NCBI GenBank assembly: GCA_032821775.1
Contig: JAVLRN010000002.1
Location: forward strand, 1-64,000
From: Sanguinoderma infundibulare
Lineage: Eukaryota; Basidiomycota; Agaricomycetes; Polyporales; Polyporaceae
Direction: 5' to 3'
Length of the DNA stretch: 64,000 bases
A program made the translations under genes and the position numbers. Shown in pieces: positions 1-8,309 of this stretch (position 1 is the first letter of the stretch; every line of letters starts with the position of its first letter). The notes under the pieces are model-generated. The model saw only the letters and a list, made by a program, of their open reading frames with translations, was not told where the DNA came from and did not search any database.

Positions 1-958
1 CAAAAAAAACTAGGATGCGGAAAAATATCTATTTCGAAAAACAGATGTAATTTTTTTGTCAATGATCAAGCTTCATTAATAAATATTATTGTCCCAGTTT
101 TTAATTTAGTTCCATTAAAGAGTTCTAAATATTTTCAGTTTTTAATCTTTGAAAAAGCAGTTAATTTAATTAAAAACAAAGGTCATCTTACCGATAGTGG
201 AAGAAATGAAATGATAAAGTTTTATCATGAATTAAAAAATCCTTCCATCTATTTAGAGGCAAGTCCAGCCCTATCACACTTAAATAAATATTGGTTAGGT
301 GGTTTCGTTGATGGTGATGCCTCATTTTCAGCACATCTTAATAGACCTGTGTTAAAATTTGAAAATCATGTTAAAGAATTACCATTATTTAGGGCCATAG
401 TAGACTATTTTCAATTTGGTAATATAAATATAAATAGTCCTAGAAATAATTCTAACCAAATGGTAACATTAGAATTTAACAACATCCATTTTTTAAAAAA
501 TGTCATTGTTCCGCTTTTTACTAGTACTAAATTATTAAATAGTAAGAAATTAAAAGATTTTAATGATTTTTGTATTTTAGTTAATATTTATTATAATGGT
601 TATCATACCATACCGGAAGGTGAATCTTTAGCTAGAGAAATAACAAGTAATTGGAATAATTTTAGATTATCAACTTTTAAAACATCATTGCCATCTAAAG
701 AAGTCCAAGATTTTAATAAAAAGTATCAAATACTATTTAATATTCCTTCACCATATATCATTAAAAATGGTGGCTTAAGATTTTATAGAAATACTTTAAA
801 ATTAGTATCTGATAAAATAAAAATAACAGCTCTTGATCTTTTAAATAATGAATTCGTTTTTTCAAGCATTAGTGAATGTAGTAGAATATTACAGATAGAT
901 AGATCTATTATAAAAAAATATTTACTTAACGGTCAAATTTACAAAAATTATAGATTTA
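1..958 (+). CDS. Partial mitochondrial-type LAGLIDADG homing endonuclease
   Basis: The frame is open from base 1, so the 5' end lies outside the window. A LAGLIDADG helix is visible (LGGFVDGDASF, bases 295-327), followed by the usual alpha/beta core. The end resembles a NUMOD1-type DNA-binding tail (SECSRILQIDRS, then YKNYRF). Such enzymes cut long asymmetric sites and are usually encoded in mitochondrial group I introns. Base composition is extremely AT-rich, unlike everything to the right, which points to mitochondrial DNA. The frame has no stop of its own and runs straight into the telomere repeat, so the natural C-terminus is lost. The family call is firm; whether this join exists in the living chromosome or is an assembly chimera cannot be decided here. 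Confidence 0.75.
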
Positions 959-1092
959 CCCTAACCCTAACCCTAACCCTAACCCTAACCCTAACCCTAA
1001 CCCTAACCCTAACCCTAACCCTAACCCTAACCCTAACCCTAACCCTAACCCTAACCCTAACCCTAACCCTAACCCTAACCCTAACCCTAACC
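959..1092. repeat. Telomere tract (CCCTAA)n, about 22 units
   Basis: Perfect CCCTAA units run without interruption. CCCTAA on the plus strand is the orientation of a left chromosome end, with TTAGGG running outward. The 6-bp unit is a multiple of three, so the tract stays open and encodes repeated Leu-Thr. It sits between mitochondrial-type DNA (outer side) and a truncated retroelement (inner side). Confidence 0.97.
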
Positions 1093-2133
1093 GATGATCG
1101 CGTAGCTTTCTACGGTCGTTACATCGATGACTGTTTCGGTATTGTGCGCGCTAAGAGTAGCGATGCAGCTCAGCAATATCTCGACGGTAAAATTAAATTC
1201 GATGGCTGTCAAATCTTGTGGGAATCGTCCGAATTGCGGTGTAACTTTTTAGACGCGACGTTCTTCTTCGGGGGCAATGGCTCGTCCCTCGAATGGCGTC
1301 CGTACCGCAAGGCGAAGAACCACCTTGAGCGAATTCCTTGGATATCTCATCATCCTCTCGATGTTAAACGCGGTACTTTTACCGGTGAGATGTCGCGGCT
1401 CGCCACGCTTAGTAGTCAATTTCCCGTCTACTTGGAGAGCGTACATGACTTGGTATGTCTGTACGTAAAGCGTGGTTACCCGCAAGACTTATTGGAAAAC
1501 TGGACAAGGAAACACCTTACCGAACGCTGGGATAATCGTTTACGTGAGAATAACGACCGCGAAACCGAAAGCGTCTTGGTCCTTAAGTCCGAGTACAATA
1601 CAGCATGGAATTGGTTCAATGCTACCGAGTTTGGAGCAACCATTCTTAATTACTGGAGAGATTGGCATGTTAATGCAGATCTCGGTCTTCCCCGCCCCGG
1701 AATCTCCCTGGCGGATTGGCCACGGCCGTCGCCGGCGACCCTTGGAAAGTCGCTGGCGGACACGGAGGGGCGCTTCTTAACGGAGGTGCTCACTCCACCG
1801 TCCGGGAGTCTTTGGATTCCCGACATCCGTAAAATCAGTATGTTAGACAGTCGAGTTTTAGTGTCGCGAAAGCGCACGAAAAACATGTTCGACCTCACAA
1901 GTCTTTGGAAAAAGATGGTGTTCCAGAAGTTAGACGAACGGGTGCTGTCGGAACGAGATCCCGACCCGGTTATACCGGCTCCAGCACCCGCACCTACCCC
2001 TTCCAGCTCTGCACTTCAGCCAGCGGTTAACACACTACCTACCGCATCGGATGACACTGAAGATGTGGTCTACGTCAATTACGACCCTTCTGGAAGGCGT
2101 TCGCCTGGTCTCGGAAGAGGCCTATTTGGTTAA
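1093..2133 (+). CDS. 5'-truncated Penelope-like reverse transcriptase (Coprina-type, telomere-associated)
   Basis: The frame begins abruptly at the telomere repeat and encodes the C-terminal half of a reverse transcriptase. The catalytic YxDD box is present (YGRYIDDCFGIV, bases 1111-1146). It is followed by a CNFLD block and by the ISHHPLDVKRGTFTGEMSR block typical of Penelope-like elements. The upstream palm and finger motifs are missing. A Pro/Ala-rich tail precedes the TAA stop. No GIY-YIG nuclease domain is seen; the known telomere-associated fungal relatives (Coprina) lack one and are thought to prime from free chromosome ends. The 5' end faces the telomere and the 3' end faces inward, the orientation expected from terminal addition. 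The copy cannot be autonomous because its N-terminus is gone. Confidence 0.85.
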   Translation, partial: DDRVAFYGRYIDDCFGIVRAKSSDAAQQYLDGKIKFDGCQILWESSELRCNFLDATFFFGGNGSSLEWRPYRKAKNHLERIPWISHHPLDVKRGTFTGEMSRLATLSSQFPVYLESVHDLVCLYVKRGYPQDLLENWTRKHLTERWDNRLRENNDRETESVLVLKSEYNTAWNWFNATEFGATILNYWRDWHVNADLGLPRPGISLADWPRPSPATLGKSLADTEGRFLTEVLTPPSGSLWIPDIRKISMLDSRVLVSRKRTKNMFDLTSLWKKMVFQKLDERVLSERDPDPVIPAPAPAPTPSSSALQPAVNTLPTASDDTEDVVYVNYDPSGRRSPGLGRGLFG

Positions 2134-2874
2134 GGCGAAGACACAAGCGAATGAACAGTCCGGACCCGCAGATCGTAACACTTCAAGCGGGCGCCGGGAA
2201 TGGCACTGGTGGCCGGGGTTCGCCCCGGATGGTCCCGTAAGGGCTATACCATTGTCCCCAGCGAATGGGAAAACTGTACCCAACGACCCCCGGCTTGGCA
2301 CCGGGCGGAGCAAACTGTTACTTTTATGGATTGGACCCCGTTTCGGCCGTGCCTGGCGGACGATTGGGTCTTCAGAAGTAGAAGGAATGGCCAGTTTGTG
2401 CCTCGATCGTACTGTTCAACGTCACCGCATACGACCTGATGATTTAATCGAGAGCGAGCGGTAAACATGTCACGCGCGATGATATAATCCGTGTTTGAGC
2501 ACATGCGTGACGTGGGCGATAACAAGTAACTGATCCGTGATCACGGACGCGACTGCTTCGGCTACACGCACTGGACTTTATACTTCGTAAGCTCACTGCT
2601 TGGGGGAGCGGACCCGGACGGCAACCGTTGCTGTCTACTTGGGCATTGGCTCGAGGAAATACGGTCTTCTCGTCGTATCTGAAATGTGTTGTCACACACT
2701 ATACCGGCCTAGTGGCACGTGGGAAGTCACTTATATGCCGGTCGTGATGACCTGATCCCCCGCAAATCGTCTTCAAAGCCTATACCATACTAACCTCTTG
2801 CAAACTCCTCGGTAGCAAGCACTCTATTGCACATCAACATTACTCACGGCCCCGCTCACTGGGGCCGGCGCGGT

Positions 2875-2892
2875 CTAACCCAAACCCTAACC
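2875..2892. repeat. Interstitial telomeric repeat
   Basis: CTAACCCAAACCCTAACC, an imperfect run of telomere units in the same orientation as the terminal tract. It lies about 740 bp after the reverse transcriptase stop, a plausible 3' junction of the retroelement with older telomere repeats. Confidence 0.8.
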
Positions 2893-2955
2893 GTGAGTCT
2901 TGTTACTCGGCTCAATCGCCGTATATATATGCGCAACGCTTATGTTTATCATTAG

Positions 2956-3006
2956 CTAACCCTAACCGGACCCTAACCCGAACCCAGACTCTAACCAAAC
3001 CCTAAC
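2956..3006. repeat. Degenerate interstitial telomeric repeats
   Basis: CTAACCCTAACC is followed by diverged units (GGACCCTAACCCGAACCC, ACCAAACCCTAAC). Orientation matches the chromosome end. Divergence suggests an older, internalised telomere. Confidence 0.85.
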
Positions 3007-3089
3007 GGAAGTACCCGTTGAGATAAGCGCGCGCTTAATCACACGTGCTCATTATGTAAGGTTAAGCGCCTTTAGTCTGTTTCGGTGGT

Positions 3090-3139
3090 CATGTGATCCG
3101 TAAGCGCCGCAAGCGGCGCTTACGTTGCGAAGGATCATG
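3090..3139. repeat. Long hairpin with nested arms
   Basis: The inner arms, GTAAGCGCCGC (3100-3110) and GCGGCGCTTAC (3113-3123), are perfectly complementary around a 2-nt loop. Outer arms CATG(T)GATCC and GGATCATG extend it with an asymmetric interior loop. A separate perfect palindrome, TAAGCGCGCGCTTA, lies just upstream near 3024. Possible roles are retroelement 3' end structure or a recombination-prone site; nothing decides between them. Confidence 0.7.
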
Positions 3140-3369
3140 TGATAAGGCACCACATGATGCATCTTATCTTATCTTTCCCGGACTACGGTCCGGATGTGAT
3201 GGGAAGAGATCAACATCACGAACACGTGCTGATCGGTTGTCCGGCCATCAAACGTAAGCATTATTAGTTGTCGGCCCGCCCGACGCCATTTTGAGAGCCG
3301 TTGACGTCTTATGGCGTGCTTCGGCATGTCGACTTTCCCGTCGGCATCACGCAATCGTTGCGCATTCGA

Positions 3370-3570
3370 TTTGCAATTGCGCACGGACCATGGTACGATT
3401 TGTCCGTATCCAATGAGAGTTCGTGCGACCCGTGCAAACACGGGAATACTAAGGTTGCCCTGACGAGCTTATAAGCGAAACGGGGCTGGGACGTGGTACT
3501 ACCAAGTCCCCCGTTGGCAACCGTTTCGTAGCACAGTCGTTCGTGGTGTTCATCTCCTCCCTAACCCTGA
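3370..3570 (+). mobile_element. Penelope-like 3' terminal unit (pLTR-like), copy 1
   Basis: This unit of about 200 bp starts at TTTGCAATTGCGCACGGACC and ends in CCTCCCTAACCCTGA. It is repeated at 14178-14381 and 14400-14615. Each copy contains a hammerhead ribozyme and runs into telomere-like sequence. Hammerhead motifs in the terminal repeats of Penelope-like elements are established knowledge, so this is probably the 3' end of an element like the one at 1093. At its right edge the minus-strand gene of 3561-7802 begins. Confidence 0.7.
3453..3522 (+). ncRNA. Type I hammerhead ribozyme, copy 1
   Basis: All core elements are present and pair correctly. Stem I is GGTTGCC (3453-3459) with GGCAACC (3516-3522). 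The first core is CTGACGA (3460-3466). Stem II is GCTT-AT-AAGC (3467-3476). The second core is GAAA (3477-3480). Stem III pairs CGG with CCG and then GGGAC with GTCCC. The cleavage triplet is GTT, with cutting predicted after 3515. It lies on the same strand as the reverse transcriptase. In Penelope-like elements these ribozymes are thought to process tandem transcripts. This copy looks fully competent. Confidence 0.9.
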
Positions 3571-6500
3571 GTGGTGACGAGACGTTTGATGTCTGCGATG
3601 AAAGTGTCCATGAGAATGTGGGCGAAGATGCGGAGCTTGACGCGTGTGGGGTCATGGATGTAGTCAGGCTCTGTGGAGGCGGAGGCGATTTCCAACTGAA
3701 GGCGGAAAAATGCGTGGAACGACTGAAAAGAAGAGGAAGGTGAGTGAGGGGTGGAAAGAATAGAAGGGAGCTGTGAAAAGACATACAGAGACGACGGGCT
3801 GGCCGTAGGAGAGGAGCAAGGCGCGCTCTGCGGCGTGGGCGGGTTGTTTTGAGACTTTGTCGAGGGGCCAGAATTCGATGGGGAGTCTGGGGATGAGGAC
3901 GCCGCGGCGGGAGTGGAAGGAGACAGCTGAGGAGAACATGGGGAGATAGCCGTCGAGGAGGGATTGAGTGATCCAGAGGGGGATGCCTGAGGAGCGATGG
4001 AGGACCTGAGCTGCGCCTGTGTGGCAGAAGTTGATTGCGCGTTCGCAGAGGGCGATGAGGTCGATGTACTGGGGCTCTATGGGGATGATGGGGAGGTCGT
4101 TGTTGTTGCGGGAGGTGCGTTGTGCGATGGTGGCGGCAGCGAGAGGGCGATGGATGTGGGTGTTCCAGAGGTGGGTGACGAAGGCTGTGATGGGGAAGCT
4201 AGCCCAGAGATAAATGTCGGGAAAGACCTATAGAGGTAAGATGAGTAAGAGGGGGAGGGATAGGGGGAGAGGATACGGACGTGTTCTGGGAACATTGTTG
4301 TTGAGTGGAGGAGGGCTGCGCGCATGTCTGAGCTTGCGCAAGCCTTTATCCAAGGGATGATGCACTCGTCGTAGAAGCGGTGGCCGTCCTGATGGTCTGG
4401 GTGGAAGCGGATTGGATGGAGGAGGAGGTTGCATTCGAGGCGGAGGAAGAGGTCTTTTGCGTTCTGGACCTGCATTGCGAGGCAGTCGTGTGGGAGCTTG
4501 TTGTTGACGAAGCGGAGGAAGCGGCGGGCCTTTGTCTGATGAGGGGCGGACTTTGCCCAGGAGCCGGCGGCGGCGGCGGTGAGCATGCCCTGCTGAGCGA
4601 TGTGGAAGCGGGCCTTGTCGCGAGTTTTGTGAGCGAGGGTGTTGTAAGCCTGAGAGTTCTGAGCCTCTATTGTTGGGCGGATGGTGGGGCCTGTGCGGAC
4701 GGTGTTGTGGAACATGCGGAGGGGTTCGTAGAGGGGTCTTGGGATGTCATCGGCCTGCCAGTGGCCGATGTTGCCGGAGAAGAAGTGAGGGTATAGGGAG
4801 ATGTGGACGTTGTCGCGGGGGTGGATGATGCGTGCGGTGGGGAAGGTGTTTAGCGGGGGGGAGTTGTCATGTGAGTTGTGTGGTTCTGGGCTGCTGTTGT
4901 TGTTGTGGTCGCTGCTTCTGTCGTCGATGTGGGAGCGGGCATCGTCGTCCTCGTCGTCTTCGTCCTCATTGTCATAGCGGTTGTCGTCGGAGTCGTCGTC
5001 GTCGGAGTCGTTGTGACGAACGAAGGGATGGTCGAAGAGTGCGCGGCGGACCTCGGTCAGGTCCTGGAGCAAGCCCAATTTTGGGAGGGGAGGGGCGTTG
5101 CGTGTGAAGACGGGCTTGCGACGGGGGATGTAGGAGCCGTTTTTGTCGTAGAAGCAGTTTTCCTTTCCGTCTGCGTTGAAGAGGTCGACGTTGTGGAGGT
5201 TTCTGATTTTGCGGCGCTTGTTTGGATTTGGGGAGTTGTAGACGAGTGGATGGTGTGCGCGGATGTCAGCGTTTGGGATGACCTGCCAGTTGTCGACGAG
5301 GCATGCGCTGTGGGGAGAAGAGGGGATGTGAGTGTGTATGCGACGAGAGAGAGAGGGAGGGACTGACGTGTAGTGTACTGGGAGGGCGAGGGAGAGGCGT
5401 GCTATTTTGGTGAAGTCGAAGCGTTCGTACCAGTAGTTGCGGAAAGCGGGGGAGTCAGGGGGGTTACCGCCCCAGATGCGGCGGTCCTGGCCGTACTGGA
5501 CGACGATGGCCATTGGTTGACCTTGTTCCTAGATTGCGCGCTTGTACGAGGGCGGGGCGTGCCTGTACCAAGAACGATACTGACTGCGAATGGTTGTGTT
5601 GAGCTCGCGGGCGTCTTCGAGGGACAGGGAGATGTGTCGGCGGTCACTGGAGAATATGGGTGAGTGAGTGAATGTGCGCAGGGGAGGGAAAGGACGATGA
5701 CAGTTTTGGGAAGAGGAGAGAGGAATCGGGTGGACGTGTGTGTGTCCCATCCGCGCGGACACACGAGTGCTGTGTCCGCGCAGAGACACGGGTGCTGTGT
5801 CTGCGCGGACACAAGAGTGCTGTGTCCGCGCGGACACAAGGGTGCTGTGTCTGCGCAGACACAAGAGTGCTGTGTCCGCGCGGACACAAGGGTGCTGTGT
5901 CCGCGCAGAGACACGGGTGCTGTGTCTGCGCAGAGACACGAGTGCTGTCTCCGCGCAGACACAAGGGTGCTGTGTCCGCGCAGAGACACGGGTGCTGTGT
6001 CTGCGCGGACACAAGGGTGCTGTGTCTGCGCGGACACACGGGTGCTGTGTCTGCGCGGACACAAGGGTGCTGTGTCTGCGCGGACACAATGGTGCTGTCT
6101 CCGCGCAGAGACACGAGTGCTGTCTCCGCGCAGAGACACGAGTGCTGTGTCTGCGCGGACACACGGGTGCTGTGTCTGCGCGGACACAAGGGTGCTGTGT
6201 CTGCGCGGACACAAGGGTGCTGTGTCTGCGCGGACACAATGGTGCTGTCTCCGCGCAGAGACACGGGTGCTGTGTCTGCGCAGAGACACGAGTGCTGTCT
6301 CCGCGCAGACACAAGGGTGCTGTGTCCGCGCAGAGACACGGGTGCTGTGTCTGCGCGGACACAAGGGTGCTGTGTCTGCACGGACACACGGGTGCTGTGT
6401 CTGCGCGGACACAAGGGTGCTGTGTCTGCGCGGACACAATGGTGCTGTCTCCGCGCAGAGACACGAGTGCTGTCTCCGCGCAGAGACACGAGTGCTGTCT

Positions 6501-7802
6501 CCGCGCAGAGACACGAGTGCTGTGTCCGCGCGGACACACGGGTGCTGTGTCCGCGCGGACACAAGGGTGCTGTGTCCGCGCAGAGACACGAGTGCTGTCT
6601 CCGCGCGGACACAAGGGCGGTGTGTCCGCGCGGACACATGAGTGCTGTGTCTGCGCAGACACAAGGGTGCTGTGTCCGCGCAGATACAAGGGTGCCCCAT
6701 CCATGAGTCCTCGTCCCGTTCACACTATTCACACAACATAACACAGAGTAAAGACTGCACTCACAGTAATTGCGTGCACACATTGAAACTCTCGTCATCG
6801 TCCACAGGAGGATACGGCTCAGACAGGTAGATGTTGCCAAAGTTCATGCGTTCCAGCATCGACGCAAGCATCGACATCAGGATACGGAAGTCGATAGGGT
6901 CCATGTGCGTCGGCCCCCCAGAGTGTTCCACACCATGCACGTCGACGTCCTTGTCGATGACACAGTGGTCCGCAATCAACCACCACACCTCTTCGTCCGC
7001 ATTCGTCTTCCCCCCAAACGCCATCTTCCCAGCCGGGTCCACACCAAGTACCTTGCGCTCCCCACGAAACTGCCAGTAACGACGCATGAAGTTCAGCTCC
7101 AAGCTCCACGGCACATTGTTCTGCACAACCAGGTCCGCAACATTCGGCAGGACCGCATCCAGCCCAATGCCACACGGAACCGCAATCTGCTTGTCCAGCC
7201 GCGCCTGCACACGTCCAAACAGTCAACACCTCCACACCCCGCAGTCAACAGAATACAACTCACCTCCTTCACGCCGAACATAACATCCGGATCATCCGTC
7301 TCCACAACGTCGTCCTCCGTCAGCCCCAGCGAAAACTTCGACCGCACCATCTCCATCGCCCGCGTGCTCTCCTCGCCCTCGTACATCCGCCGCAACTCAG
7401 ACAGCTCAACAAACTCCACCTTCGTCGCCTCGTACTTCGCACGCGAAGACGGGTCCTCCAGCATCTGCTTCGCAAGCACAGTAGTCACTTCGTCCTGCGA
7501 CACCCCCTCCCCATCTTGGAACACCGCAGGGATCGCAACCCGCTCCTGGTCAAACAGATCCTGTTGCGGCGCAGGTCAGTCTTCAAACCCGTCGTCTGGT
7601 TCCTCCCCATCATCCCTCACCACATCATACCGGAACTCGTCCGCGGGCTCCTCACTGCTCCCCCATAAGTCACTGCCTCGCACCAACACACTCGTCAAAT
7701 CACATACCTCGGCAGCGGCATCTCTCCTCAGCTCGGGCAGAGTGTAAACAGAAGGGCACAAGCGTTGACAGGCAAAGTCCACAGATCGAGCACAACGCAA
7801 CG
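3561..7802 (-). CDS. Large subtelomeric orphan protein, gene B, with in-frame TAG
   Basis: I do not recognise this family. Splice sites and frame join seven exons: 7802-7621, 7560-7264, 7204-6765, 5646-5368, 5307-4281, 4227-3787 and 3722-3561, giving about 940 residues. The N-terminus is unresolved; a first exon near 7911 is possible. The protein has an acidic Asp/Glu run after a basic NKRRK patch, compatible with a nuclear protein, and Trp-rich segments (DEEVWWLIADHC, VFPDIYLWASFP). The intron 6764-5647 is 1,118 nt long and filled by a minisatellite. An in-frame TAG at 5531-5529 interrupts the fourth exon, and the frame continues intact beyond it. The final TAG lies inside a telomere-like seam, so the true C-terminus may be lost. 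It sits head-to-tail with the GQHR gene. Confidence 0.6.
5752..6700. repeat. 25-bp palindromic minisatellite inside an intron (about 38 units)
   Basis: The unit is about 25 bp with core GTGTCYGCGCRGACAC, a 16-bp palindrome in its CCGCGCGG form, and spacer AAGGGTGCT. Variants (GCAGAGACAC, GCGGACACAC) are interspersed. No frame contains stops, which creates long spurious reading frames on both strands. The block lies wholly within the 1,118-nt intron of the minus-strand gene around it. Confidence 0.95.
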
Positions 7803-8309
7803 CTGAGAGTAAGAAAGTGGGCGATCAACTCGTCCCGCTGATCGTCGCTCGCGCACACACACCCCGTCCAAAACAACAACTCCAGACCAGCCCAATACCT
7901 CCATCTGTTTCATGTCTAAGCAACGTGCCTGGGCTCACCGTTTTAGTCTCCCCCCGCTTCGCGCCTGGCAGCAGACGTCTCCATCGCATACCCTGTGTGT
8001 CTTCATCGCCACATTCGGCTTACACCCAACGCTAAGCTTAATTGCGCGCATCGCTCCATCAGCACTTTCCATATGGCGCATCCACCACCTCCCATGTCGT
8101 TCAAACCCATTCTCCAAATTCACAAACACAACACATTCATTTCACAGTCTGCATCCTACAGCATATACACAGTACAAACACTTTCAGACCAGTCCACAGT
8201 CGCGTTCGAGACAGCATACAAATACAATCATTCAACTTCTGCGACGACAGCCAGCACTCTCACCTCGACCCACGCATAAAGCCGCACGGCTCCATGCGAG
8301 TTCCGCCCT
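7803..8309. other. Spacer between two head-to-tail minus-strand genes
   Basis: It holds the 3' flank of the GQHR gene and the probable 5' region and first exon of the next gene. A candidate start (MKQME on the minus strand, near 7911) cannot be joined in frame with confidence. No other structure was found. Confidence 0.4.

Larger units (their letters stand above)
2134..3369 (+). mobile_element. Retroelement 3' flank and degenerate subtelomeric DNA
   Basis: No convincing gene is visible. The stretch follows the reverse transcriptase stop and contains two short interstitial telomeric tracts and two strong palindromes. I read it as untranslated 3' sequence of one or more Penelope-like copies separated by telomeric seams. 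Exact element boundaries cannot be set without other copies. Confidence 0.5.

Noticed and set aside
211..2133. A functional endonuclease-reverse transcriptase fusion or group II intron protein
   Set aside because: The two halves differ completely in base composition and are joined by telomere repeats; the reverse transcriptase is of Penelope type and lacks its N-terminal motifs.
2430..2480. A further hammerhead starting at CTGATGA
   Set aside because: No GAAA core at the right distance and no complementary stem I; it does not fold like the three accepted copies.
5752..6700. CRISPR array
   Set aside because: Units are contiguous and near-identical without unique spacers, in a eukaryotic intron; it is a minisatellite.
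5529..6840. Several 300-430-residue reading frames of Cys/Arg/Thr repeats on both strands
   Set aside because: They arise because the 25-bp unit lacks stops in all frames; the block is intronic to a spliced gene.
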